NCBI RefSeq assembly: GCF_001884135.1
Contig: NZ_MAOC01000091.1
Span: forward strand, 124,001 to 188,000
Direction: 5' to 3'
Length of the DNA: 64,000 nt
DNA from: Bacillus nitratireducens
GTDB lineage: Bacteria > Bacillota > Bacilli > Bacillales > Bacillaceae_G
The notes below the pieces were generated by a model that made no database searches, was not told the origin of the DNA, and saw nothing but the letters and a program-made list of their open reading frames with translations. Position numbers and translations under genes: made by a program. The stretch's first letter is position 1. Each line of letters opens with the position of its first letter. Shown piece after piece: positions 1 through 7,428 of this stretch.

Positions 1-106
1 TCATTTTTCCAGGCCCCCTATTTCCCACTTACTATTACTCTTTTGTTTTGATATATTGAATACATAGTCACATTAAAAATTAAAAGACAGACAGGAGTTA
101 AATACA

Positions 107-454
107 ATGATAAAAGGTTTCGGAGGAATATTTTGGAGAACTAAAAATCTTGATGTTATAAAAAAATGGTACAGTGAAGTGTTGAAGATTGAAATAGAAA
201 ATTGGAATGGGACTGTGATTAAACCCGAATTAGGAACAGAGACTATCTTTTCTTTCTTTACTGAGAATGACAGTTATTTTCCAACAGAACAACAAGTAAT
301 GCTGAATTTCCAAGTACATAATCTAAACGAGACTATTCAGCATCTTGAACATATTGGTGTACCTCTTGAAAAGAAAGAAGAGATTAGTGAATTTGGAAAG
401 TTTATTTGGATTAAAGATCCTGAAGGTCGATTGATTGAACTTTGGGAGAAATAG
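107..454 (+). CDS. VOC (glyoxalase/bleomycin-resistance fold) protein
   Basis: A 115-residue single VOC module. It opens with the usual beta strand (GGIFWRTKNLDVIKKWYSEVL) and closes with IKDPEGRLIELWE, the D-P-E/D-G-N/R-x-I-E-L signature whose glutamate is a metal ligand in this superfamily. AGGAG lies about 9 nt before the ATG. Members are metal-dependent lyases, dioxygenases or drug-binding proteins, and the substrate cannot be told from sequence. It stands alone and is followed by a strong bidirectional terminator. Confidence 0.85.
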   Translation: MIKGFGGIFWRTKNLDVIKKWYSEVLKIEIENWNGTVIKPELGTETIFSFFTENDSYFPTEQQVMLNFQVHNLNETIQHLEHIGVPLEKKEEISEFGKFIWIKDPEGRLIELWEK

Positions 455-512
455 TGGATTTTAATCCTTTGCTATTAAGCTAACAGATGCCTTAGTTCAA
501 TAAGGTAAATAA

Positions 513-566
513 AAAAGTGCATCTCCGTTTATTAGACACAGTCTAACAATCGGAGATGCACTTTTT
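513..566. terminator. Bidirectional rho-independent terminator
   Basis: The arm AGTGCATCTCCG pairs with CGGAGATGCACT across a short loop. There is an A-run on the left and a T-run on the right, so it can end both the VOC transcript and the converging methyltransferase transcript. Confidence 0.9.
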
Positions 567-672
567 TATGGATTAACACTTCTTAGTGTTGTAAATCCGT
601 AGTTCCCTGATTCTACCCCTTGTAGAGATTGATTATCAAAATGATTATATTCATTGAATAGTGCTTATTTAC

Positions 673-1449
673 TCAAAAGCTAGAATTAGAACCGATAATG
701 ACAGTAGCGTCCATTTCCTTGTTTCTAGCCACTTTTGCGCTAAGCCCAGCAGCAGCAAAGATTTCACAGGCCTGAGGTGCCTGAACTTCGCTCGCCTCTA
801 TCAAAAGATGTCCATCCAAAGCTAACCAGAGTAAAGCTTCTTCTGCGACTCTTCGCAGAATGTTAAGACCATCCTCACCTCCGTCAAGCGTCACATTTGG
901 TTCATGTAGGCGTGCCTCCCGGGGGAGAAACTTTATTATTTCGGTAGGAACATAAGGTACGTTCGCGACTAGGATATTTACATGGCCCTTAAGTGAGTCT
1001 GGTAGAGCTTTATACAAGTCACCTTCAAAAGCATGACCGCCAAAATTCGTTACATTACGGCTAGCGCATTGTACTGCGATAGGGTCAATGTCAACAGAAT
1101 ATAATTCAACTCGTCCCAAAGCTGATGCCAGTGCGGCACCCACAGCACCTGATCCACAACATAGATCAACAATGATATCGCTAGAACGTGACAGAGCCTC
1201 TGTTTGATGAACAAGGAACTCGGTACGTTTACGCGGTACAAAAACGCCTCGATCCACTTCTATTCGTAGACCACAAAACTCCGTGTATCCAACAACGTAT
1301 TCCAGAGGTAAACCGTTGACTCGCATTTCTACCATTTTCATAAGGTCCTCTGGAGTTAGTGCCTCTGACATAAGTAACCGGGTCTCATCTTCTGCAAAAA
1401 CACAACCGGCACTTCGAAGCTTGCTAACTATATATTTTTCCATTTTCAT
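673..1449 (-). CDS. PrmC/HemK-related glutamine-N5 methyltransferase-like protein
   Basis: About 258 residues, a class I SAM methyltransferase. Motif I is VDLCCGSGAVGAAL, an acidic residue follows in SVDIDP, and the catalytic motif reads ANVPYVP where PrmC/HemK has NPPY. An N-terminal helical part (LTPEDLMKMVEMRVNGLPLEYVVGYTEF) matches PrmC-type substrate-binding domains. The likely family is the PrmC-related group of unknown substrate common in actinobacteria. Codons are clearly more GC-rich than in neighbouring genes, which suggests acquisition from outside. ATG 1449 or 1443 is preferred over TTG 1455; no good ribosome binding site is visible. Confidence 0.8.
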   Translation of the reverse strand: MKMEKYIVSKLRSAGCVFAEDETRLLMSEALTPEDLMKMVEMRVNGLPLEYVVGYTEFCGLRIEVDRGVFVPRKRTEFLVHQTEALSRSSDIIVDLCCGSGAVGAALASALGRVELYSVDIDPIAVQCASRNVTNFGGHAFEGDLYKALPDSLKGHVNILVANVPYVPTEIIKFLPREARLHEPNVTLDGGEDGLNILRRVAEEALLWLALDGHLLIEASEVQAPQACEIFAAAGLSAKVARNKEMDATVIIGSNSSF

Positions 1450-1773
1450 ATCCAAAAAGAAATTTGTTTTATTCTCTATATTATCTCACCACTTTTGATA
1501 AAGTTTGTTTGTAATTCAAAATTCGTTAAAAATAGCTAATATCCTTCTTCAATAATCCGGCTCTTACATCAACTTTAATCTGATGGACATATTCATCTAT
1601 GACCACCTCTTTCCCTTGTATATAGAGCATTGTTTTCAATTTCAGTTCAAAATGAAATAACATTTCAACATAGACTATCAATCTACCTATTCATTACGAA
1701 AACCAACTATTAAATATCTGAATTTTCTATATATTGAAAGGTATTACTCAAACAACCTCGAATATTGTAATAC

Positions 1774-1844
1774 AGTGAAACTTTAATCAGCGTGGGGCTT
1801 TGTTCATCCCCCACTGATTATTAGCCCGCAAATAGCGGGATAAA
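1774..1844 (-). repeat. Short bcr1-like repeat (internal deletion form)
   Basis: Read on the minus strand it starts CCCGCTATTTGCGGGCTAAT, continues through the AATCAGTGGGGGATGAAC block and ends TTAAAGTTTCACT. These are the outer ends of the full bcr1 copies found elsewhere in this window, but the central GGGCAGT...ACTGCCC part is missing. TTTAT is present at one end only. It lies just upstream of the fatty-acid permease ribosome binding site, so it is probably in that gene's 5' leader. The rest of the 1450-1868 gap shows nothing else I can name. Confidence 0.7.
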
Positions 1845-1868
1845 CATACATAAGGAGGTTGATCTATT

Positions 1869-3215
1869 TTGTTTCGTTCATTTACAAATGGATGTGTTGC
1901 CCTTGTGCAGCGTTTCTTGCCAGAACCGTTTATTTTATCATGTTTATTAACTGTTTTCGTTATCTTCTTCGGCATGTTTGCCACGCACCAAACACCGGTA
2001 GAAATGATTACGCACTGGGGCAATGGAATTTGGGGACTTCTCGCCTTTTCTATGCAAATGGCACTTGTACTCGTGACAGGATCTGCTTTAGCAAATGCCC
2101 CACTTATTAAAAAAGGGTTAACGAAAGCAGCGAAACTACCGAAAACGAATGGCCAAGGTATTATCGCAATTTCAATTGTAAGTTTACTAGGAGCATACAT
2201 AAACTGGGGATTTGGTATTGTTGTCTCTGTGTTATATGCAAAAGAAGTGGCAAGACAGTTAGAAGGATTAGATTATAGGTTAGCAATCGCTTCTTCTTAC
2301 TCTGGATTTCTCATTTGGCATGCAGGCCTTTCTGCTTCTATCCCTCTTACGTTAGCAACAGGCGGCGAAACTTTAATCAAAACGACGGCTGGAAGTATTA
2401 AAGAAGCGATTCCAATAACAGAAACTTTATTCTCACCATACGCTCTCGTTCCAGTTATTATCTTTTTAATTACGATGCCTCTCATTAATAAAGCAATGCA
2501 TCCGGATGAAAAACATACGATTACAGTGGATCCAAGTGTATTCCATGAAGAAGCTGCAGCTCAAGAAGTAGGACAAAAAACATTTGCTGAAAAAATGGAA
2601 AATAGTATGATTATTACACTTTGCATTGGATTATTAGGTCTTATTTATATTTTTAACTATTTTAGTACGAAAGGCTTTAACCTTACACTTGATATCGTTA
2701 TTTTTATGTTATTGATTGCGGGTCTTATTTTCCACCGTACTCCGATTCAATATATTCGCGCTTTCTCTGACTCAACAAAGAGCGCTTCTGGTATTTTACT
2801 TCAGTTTCCGTTCTATGCTGGAATTATGGGCATGATGATTGGAGCAAATAGTGAAGGGCTTTCGCTTGGGGGAGCCATTTCTACTTTCTTTATTAGCATT
2901 TCAAATGAAACCACATTCCCGCTCTTTACATTTTTAAGTGCTGGAATTGTTAATATTTTCGTTCCATCTGGAGGCGGCCAATGGGCAGTGCAAGCACCAA
3001 TTATGATTCCAGCTGGCGCTGAACTTGGTGTACCTGCTGCGAAAACAGCGATGGCAATTGCATGGGGCGATGCTTGGACAAATTTAATTCAACCTTTTTG
3101 GGCATTACCGGCATTAGCGATAGCTGGTTTAGGCGCTCGTGATATTATGGGATTTTGTGTTGTTAATTTACTTTATGCAGGATTTATCATTAGTCTGTGT
3201 TTCTTATTTATTTAA
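1869..3215 (+). CDS. Short-chain fatty acid transporter, AtoE family
   Basis: A 448-residue polytopic membrane protein with about 11-12 hydrophobic segments. It shows the family marks FVPSGGGQWAVQAPIM and the N-terminal FLPEPFILSCLLTVFVIFFGM, and has the usual AtoE length (about 440). AtoE proteins carry short-chain fatty acids such as acetoacetate or butyrate across the membrane. The start is TTG 1869, set by TAAGGAGGTT 9-10 nt upstream; the leader carries a short bcr1-like repeat. No catabolic genes adjoin it, so it stands alone. A hairpin terminator follows. Confidence 0.88.
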   Translation: MFRSFTNGCVALVQRFLPEPFILSCLLTVFVIFFGMFATHQTPVEMITHWGNGIWGLLAFSMQMALVLVTGSALANAPLIKKGLTKAAKLPKTNGQGIIAISIVSLLGAYINWGFGIVVSVLYAKEVARQLEGLDYRLAIASSYSGFLIWHAGLSASIPLTLATGGETLIKTTAGSIKEAIPITETLFSPYALVPVIIFLITMPLINKAMHPDEKHTITVDPSVFHEEAAAQEVGQKTFAEKMENSMIITLCIGLLGLIYIFNYFSTKGFNLTLDIVIFMLLIAGLIFHRTPIQYIRAFSDSTKSASGILLQFPFYAGIMGMMIGANSEGLSLGGAISTFFISISNETTFPLFTFLSAGIVNIFVPSGGGQWAVQAPIMIPAGAELGVPAAKTAMAIAWGDAWTNLIQPFWALPALAIAGLGARDIMGFCVVNLLYAGFIISLCFLFI

Positions 3216-3216
3216 A

Positions 3217-3248
3217 CGAAAAGCTAGTTTTATACTAGCTTTTTTATA
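3217..3248 (+). terminator. Terminator of the fatty-acid permease
   Basis: AAAAGCTAGT pairs with ACTAGCTTTT around TTTAT and is followed by a T-run. Confidence 0.85.
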
Positions 3249-3258
3249 TAATAATTCA

Positions 3259-3412
3259 TTTACCCCGCTATTCTTGGGCAGTAAACTCCCACCTTATATA
3301 TCCACCTGAAGCAAAGCAGTTAGGCGGGAGATCAACTGCCCGTAAATGCCCGATTGGTGAAGGCTAATAATCAGTGGGAGGGAACCCCCCACTAATTAAA
3401 GTTTCACTTTAT
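3259..3412 (+). repeat. bcr1-type repeat, full length
   Basis: About 145 bp. It begins CCCGCTATTCTTGGGCAGT, has internal inverted arms (CTCCCACCT with AGGCGGGAG, GGGCAGT with ACTGCCC), the shared CGCCCGATTGGTGAAGGCTA-like block (here TGCCCGATTGG), and ends AAAGTTTCAC before TTTAT. The left flank reads TTTAC, a slightly decayed copy of the TTTAT target. Its right end supplies the last codons and the stop of the gene at 3396. Confidence 0.85.
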
Positions 3413-3758
3413 TTCCCATGCAATTTATAATCGTCTTCCACTCTATCTCCGTAAGATTTAATGCCGCAAATGCAAAAAAATCTTCACATACTTTTTCAAT
3501 CAGATGTGGATTTCCCCTCAAGAAATTCCACTGTAACGCTTTAGGAAGACAATACGTTTCATATTCTTTACTTCCCCGTACTACCTCATCAACTTCTCTT
3601 TCACAAATCCCTCTTATTAAGTAATCATTTCTTAATTGAATCTTCATTTGCTGAAACGTTTCACTACATTTTTTCAATTGAAGTAAACATGTAATATACG
3701 TCCGAAAAAGTTCATTATCATACTGACAACAATTTATAATACGATCAAGTTCATTCAT
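3396..3758 (-). CDS. Unrecognised 120-residue protein
   Basis: Starts MNELDRIINCCQYDN; soluble, mostly helical, with no motif I recognise. Its ATG overlaps the TGA of the upstream reductase (ATGA), so the two are translationally coupled in one operon. The last four codons (K-V-K-L) and the TAA come from the bcr1 repeat inserted at the 3' end, so the native C-terminus was replaced. A longer frame up to 3794 has no ribosome binding site. The start is firm; function is unknown. Confidence 0.7.
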   Translation of the reverse strand: MNELDRIINCCQYDNELFRTYITCLLQLKKCSETFQQMKIQLRNDYLIRGICEREVDEVVRGSKEYETYCLPKALQWNFLRGNPHLIEKVCEDFFAFAALNLTEIEWKTIINCMGNKVKL

Positions 3759-4330
3759 AATGTACGAACCTTTTCTTCTATTTGTAATAACCACTTTTCC
3801 CGCTTCTCTAGTTTACTCGTTTTCACAGATTGAAAAACAGACCGTTTTATATCGCGAATGCCGCAAAAACGTAAAACACCTCGTTTCATCATAATCCAAT
3901 CCGCTGATCGATATAATAGTGCCACGTACCATAACGGTGAGTCTAACGTATTAATAACCCATGCTTTCTTTCCTTTCAATAAACCTTTCGGCAGGGCTCC
4001 TTCATATTTATAAGCAAATCCAGCTACAAAAATACGATCGATAAATCCTTTTAAAATAGCAGGCATGCCCCACCACCATATCGGATATATGAAAAGAAGA
4101 GTATCCGCCGCTTTCACTAAATCTCTATATCGCTTCGTCTCTTCTTCATATAGTAAATCCCGTCTTTTTTTCTCTTCATTAAATACAAGCACTGGATCAA
4201 ATTGTTCTTTATATAAATCAAGTAACGTAACAGAATGATTTGTTTCCCCAAGTCCTTTTTGCACATGCTCTAAAATCGCCGCATTAAAACTTGAAGGACT
4301 AGGGTGAGCGTATATAATTAGTACGTTCAC
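3755..4330 (-). CDS. NAD(P)H-dependent oxidoreductase / quinone reductase, flavodoxin fold
   Basis: 191 residues. The N-terminus VLIIYAHPSPSSFNAAIL is the FMN phosphate loop of the Flavodoxin_2 (MdaB/KefF/YwrO) family, and IYPIWWWGMPAILKGFIDRIF is the conserved flavin/active-site strand. Such cytosolic enzymes reduce quinones or related electrophiles by two electrons from NAD(P)H. It overlaps the unknown gene downstream by 4 nt. The ATG follows a GGGGAGTTGC-type ribosome binding site. Confidence 0.9.
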   Translation of the reverse strand: MNVLIIYAHPSPSSFNAAILEHVQKGLGETNHSVTLLDLYKEQFDPVLVFNEEKKRRDLLYEEETKRYRDLVKAADTLLFIYPIWWWGMPAILKGFIDRIFVAGFAYKYEGALPKGLLKGKKAWVINTLDSPLWYVALLYRSADWIMMKRGVLRFCGIRDIKRSVFQSVKTSKLEKREKWLLQIEEKVRTL

Positions 4331-4359
4331 TACAAAGCAACTCCCCTCTACAGTTAAAT

Positions 4360-4743
4360 CTACCCTTTCTTTAACATCTTCTCTACGATTTGGACATTTT
4401 TCGAACTTTGTAACAAACGATTTAGTACTGTTAGTAACTCTTCTTTTTCTAAGCCTTTCAGTTGGTCTTTTACTGTACTCTCACCAGCACCTTGAATATC
4501 ATACACAACTGCCGCCATATGCTTACAATAGTTTTCATACGGACACTCGCAGCTACTTTTTGTAAAATCAGTAAGGTCAATGATCACTTCATAGTTTCCC
4601 GCATTTCCAGTAACAAAAGCAACTACTTTCTTGTCTTGTATTTCAACATCTTCTACATGTCCAGCTTCATAATATTCATAACCTTTATCCATAATGTACT
4701 TTGGAATCCATTTCGTTATATCTTTTAATAAGTAAGCGTACAT
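4360..4743 (-). CDS. SWIM zinc-finger protein
   Basis: 127 residues. The segment SSCECPYENYCKHMAAVVY at about residues 66-84 fits the SWIM pattern CxC-x(n)-CxH, a zinc site used for DNA or protein contacts. The N-terminal YAYLLKDITKWIPKYIMDKGYEYYEAG is typical of SWIM proteins outside helicases. AAGGAAGGAG precedes the ATG. The partner is not evident. Confidence 0.85.
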   Translation of the reverse strand: MYAYLLKDITKWIPKYIMDKGYEYYEAGHVEDVEIQDKKVVAFVTGNAGNYEVIIDLTDFTKSSCECPYENYCKHMAAVVYDIQGAGESTVKDQLKGLEKEELLTVLNRLLQSSKNVQIVEKMLKKG

Positions 4744-4789
4744 AACAACACTCCTTCCTTTAATTCCCTTTTGACTTCAAAAACCCTGC

Positions 4790-4960
4790 ATGTTATTCTA
4801 ATTACTGTCAAGTAGCGAGTCTACATGACAAAACGACTGACACCTATTCGGCGAAGGTGTCTCTTTTCATTTGCAGCCGATAATGAAGTGCCTCTTTCAG
4901 GCACATTCAATCTTTGACACTACACACTCAACACCATTCCCTTGTATCAGGCTGCTTTAG
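4790..4960 (-). other. Intergenic stretch with three hairpins, no gene
   Basis: The 264-nt gap between the SWIM gene and the SAM-switch gene holds three good stem-loops when read on the minus strand: CTGCT/AGCAG, GTGCCT/AGGCAC and GACACCT/AGGTGTC. No T-run follows any of them. It could be the structured 5' leader of the SWIM gene or a small RNA; I do not recognise a family. Confidence 0.35.
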
Positions 4961-5007
4961 CAGTCTTTTACTCTACATACTTCGTTATTTCAAGAAAAAA
5001 AGAGAGC

Positions 5008-5328
5008 CTAGCTCCCTTTTCCCGCTTTATAAAATACCCCTTTTTCAGTAAAGCGATATTCATCATCAGCTAAAGTAATTTTCCCATCCAGTTTGAGTTC
5101 ATCTAATAATCTCGATAAATAAAATTGATGTAACATTTTTTTCGTGAATTTTCCTTCATGATGCGAAACGATATGTTCTTGAATATCTAACAATGATATT
5201 GGCTTATCTTGCTCTATCATATATTCATAAACTGTACTACGCAGTTTTACGTATTTTTCGAGTGTCACAGTACTTCGCAACCCCTTTCTTCTTATTATAT
5301 GTTTTCGTAATCGGTTTTTTTGCAACAA
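5008..5328 (-). CDS. Unrecognised small protein, probable winged-helix-like domain, under a SAM riboswitch
   Basis: Up to 106 residues. The body (LRSTVYEYMIEQDKPISLLDIQEHI..., then LSRLLDELKLDGKITLADDEYRFTEKG) has the helix-helix-hairpin spacing of a small winged helix, ending with a beta wing. Two starts are possible: TTG 5328 or 5325 after GGAGAGG (5334-5340), or GTG 5268 after AAAGGGG (5281-5287), which gives 87 residues. The S-box directly upstream on the same strand ties it to methionine/SAM status. No target or enzyme activity is visible. Confidence 0.6.
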   Translation of the reverse strand: MLQKNRLRKHIIRRKGLRSTVTLEKYVKLRSTVYEYMIEQDKPISLLDIQEHIVSHHEGKFTKKMLHQFYLSRLLDELKLDGKITLADDEYRFTEKGVFYKAGKGS

Positions 5329-5340
5329 AAAAACCTCTCC

Positions 5341-5464
5341 GATAAGAAGAAGTTACGTATATCTTCGTCTTATCTCCCAGAACAAAAATGTTCTGCTGGA
5401 ATTAGCACCTGCATCGCGGTTGCTGGGTTTCATCGGGCCAGTCCCTCCACCTCTCTGGATAAGA
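5341..5464 (-). promoter_or_regulatory. SAM-I (S-box) riboswitch
   Basis: The minus strand shows the S-box core in order: AGAGAGGTGGAGGGACTGGC, CCGATGAAACCCAGCAACC, then GGTGCTAATTCCAGCAG and the P4 hairpin CAGAACA/TGTTCTG. P1 pairs TCTTATC (5458-5464) with GATAAGA (5368-5374). That 3' P1 strand can instead pair with CTTCTTCTTATC (5341-5352). When SAM holds P1, the freed CTTCTTCTTAT can pair with ATAAGAAGAA (5286-5295) beside AAAGGGG, which would favour translational control; that last part is inference. Confidence 0.95.
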
Positions 5465-5484
5465 AAATATTCACTTTATAATAA

Positions 5485-5513
5485 ACTATACGTAATTTCA
5501 TTTTAATTGTCAA
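5485..5513 (-). promoter_or_regulatory. Sigma-A promoter for the S-box transcript
   Basis: TTGACA (5508-5513), a 17-nt spacer and TATAGT (5485-5490) read on the minus strand, about 15-20 nt before the riboswitch P1. Confidence 0.85.
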
Positions 5514-5588
5514 ATAAATATAACAAATTATATTTTTCTCCTCAGCGTTCATACTACATGTATATGAGTAAAAAAGGAGGACTATGAA

Positions 5589-5780
5589 ATGTATCAAAAT
5601 GCCCGCGGATATGTACAAGATTCTTTTCAATCATTAAAAGAAGCAAAAAATTGTTTAGAAGAAGCACTACAAACAGTTGAAAAAGATTTTAATCGCGCAC
5701 GTATTGAACAATCCCTTTACGCCGTAGAGCAAGCATTGCAAAGATGTGATTATACCGTTCACATTTTAGAACAAGATTGA
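5589..5780 (+). CDS. Small coiled-coil protein of unknown function
   Basis: 63 residues, highly charged and helical: MYQNARGYVQDSF then heptad-like AKNCLEEALQTVEKDF and RIEQSLYAVEQAL. An AAAGGAGG ribosome binding site lies 9-10 nt upstream and a terminator follows directly, so it is a stand-alone gene. There is no signal or membrane segment. Confidence 0.75.
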   Translation: MYQNARGYVQDSFQSLKEAKNCLEEALQTVEKDFNRARIEQSLYAVEQALQRCDYTVHILEQD

Positions 5781-5811
5781 AAACTTCCCATCAATAGATG
5801 GGAAGTTTTTT
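5780..5811. terminator. Bidirectional terminator
   Basis: AAAACTTCCCATC pairs with GATGGGAAGTTTT around AATA; T-runs occur on both strands, between converging genes. Confidence 0.9.
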
Positions 5812-6533
5812 CAAATGGCATACTTCATTATTATTGCCGTTATGATTAAAAAATATACAGAATTAACAATTTCTAAAACCCCTACTTTTAATATAGAAAT
5901 TTTTTTGCCATACAATATAATTGCTCGAATGACACTTGGTACGAATATAAGAGAACACCATGGATTGATAGCAAATACAATTGCCGTCAATACAATATGA
6001 TACCCCCAAGATATGAGACGATACTTCGGATTATTTTTCTCACGAATCATTGTTTTCACATAAAACGTACTTCCTAAAAAATACAAAAATGAAATAAGCG
6101 CAATGAATACTGCTGTTTTATCGATTTGCTTCATTGAAAAATAATAACTGATTAAACCACCTATACAAAACACTATAATCGCACAAATATCATTTAGTAA
6201 TGCTCGTTCATTTTTTTGACGAGCGTAATACATATTTACAATAAACAATGGAATCATTAATACTGCGAATAAAAGAATTCTCCATTCATATAATAAAGAA
6301 ATCATCCCAAATACAAATGCAGTGATAGAATACACAATTGCAGCGTGTAAAAACTCTTTTTTTCGTCTTTGCCTTATGTACATGAGAAATGGATACGTAG
6401 CGAGATAGATAAAGAACCAGGCAAAAAACAGCGGGATATGATAAATAGTAGGTTTCCCAAGTATGATACTTAATAGAAATGGTATAACAAGCATGGCCCA
6501 TGCTCCATGCTGCTTCGGAATAACTAACTTCAT
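5811..6533 (-). CDS. ywiC: YwiC-like membrane protein
   Basis: 240 residues with about 8 hydrophobic segments. It opens MKLVIPKQHGAWAMLVIPF, where KQHGAWAM is the signature of the YwiC-like family of Bacillus. The family is an uncharacterised integral membrane protein; B. subtilis ywiC lies near nitrate-respiration genes, but none occur here. A ribosome binding site (GGGGGGTG) precedes the ATG. It is monocistronic. Confidence 0.85.
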   Translation of the reverse strand: MKLVIPKQHGAWAMLVIPFLLSIILGKPTIYHIPLFFAWFFIYLATYPFLMYIRQRRKKEFLHAAIVYSITAFVFGMISLLYEWRILLFAVLMIPLFIVNMYYARQKNERALLNDICAIIVFCIGGLISYYFSMKQIDKTAVFIALISFLYFLGSTFYVKTMIREKNNPKYRLISWGYHIVLTAIVFAINPWCSLIFVPSVIRAIILYGKKISILKVGVLEIVNSVYFLIITAIIMKYAI

Positions 6534-6638
6534 TAACTATACACCCCCCTCTTGAAAATAATTCTCACCTACTATTATACAAATAACATCATATGAAAAC
6601 GAAGACATATTACATCTATTCTTTGACACTTTTACAAT

Positions 6639-6671
6639 AAAAAAATGCTCCTTACAATATGTAAGAAGCAT
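6639..6671 (-). terminator. Terminator of the ECF operon
   Basis: On the minus strand ATGCT-CTTAC pairs with GTAAG-AGCAT and a T7 run follows, about 60 nt after the S-component stop codon. Confidence 0.85.
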
Positions 6672-6726
6672 GAAAGAGGCAAACGAATATGTAAGTCGCG
6701 ACCCTACCTTATATGAGTATGCTTTT

Positions 6727-7428
6727 CTATGTCACGTTATGCTCATCTAATATACCGTATTTCTTTTTAAATCTTGTGAGGATCGTAATCCATGACGTAC
6801 TAAATAGCAGAAGGAAAATAACATTCGATATCGCATGACTAAGATCGAATGAAAAACTTGCGGCATAGTACGCAATGACAGTTTCCCACGTTGCCTCCTG
6901 TATAAAACCGAGAAGACCCCAAAAATTCATAATCCATCCAAATAGAAATCCAACGACGAATCCGTACAACAATCTTCCCCATAGTTTTTTCATCAAAAAT
7001 GTATTTCGGAGTAATCCTGCTATAAAACCGATCATGCCCCAAGAGAACATTTGCCACGGCGTCCACGGACCTTGACCTAAAAAGATGTTAGACACGATAG
7101 CTGCCGTTGCCCCAATCATAAAACCAGTTTCGCTCCCAAATACAATTGCAGAAACGATAATAACAAAAGAAGTCGGTTGTACACTCGGTAATATCGAAAA
7201 TGGCACCCGGCTAACCGCTGCAATTGCCGCTAACACAGCAACGATAACAATTTCACGTGAAACAAACGCCTTCCTTTCAAAACGGACGTAGAAAGGTAAC
7301 ATAATAACAGCTAATAAAAACAAACTACTTAACATGTAATATCCATCCATGATAAGTGTAGTAAAGAGTAATGTGCCTATTATTACTGTAAAAATACAAA
7401 TTATAAATGCAACATATCGTTTGGACAC
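6727..7428 (-). CDS. ECF transporter S component, CbrT-like (vitamin uptake)
   Basis: About 233 residues: one or two extra N-terminal membrane helices, then the six-helix ECF-S core (REIVIVAVLAAIAAVSRVPF, QPTSFVIIVSAIVFGSETGF, GQGPWTPWQMFSWGMIGFIAG). The long sequence and the GPWTPWQM loop fit the CbrT group of predicted cobalamin S proteins; that substrate is inference. The start is taken as GTG 7428, with GGGAGG further upstream; GTG 7449 is possible. It overlaps the end of the ATPase gene. With the A-A' and T genes it forms a complete ECF importer, and the DUF4430 proteins upstream support a cobalamin-like ligand. Confidence 0.8.
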   Translation of the reverse strand: MSKRYVAFIICIFTVIIGTLLFTTLIMDGYYMLSSLFLLAVIMLPFYVRFERKAFVSREIVIVAVLAAIAAVSRVPFSILPSVQPTSFVIIVSAIVFGSETGFMIGATAAIVSNIFLGQGPWTPWQMFSWGMIGFIAGLLRNTFLMKKLWGRLLYGFVVGFLFGWIMNFWGLLGFIQEATWETVIAYYAASFSFDLSHAISNVIFLLLFSTSWITILTRFKKKYGILDEHNVT

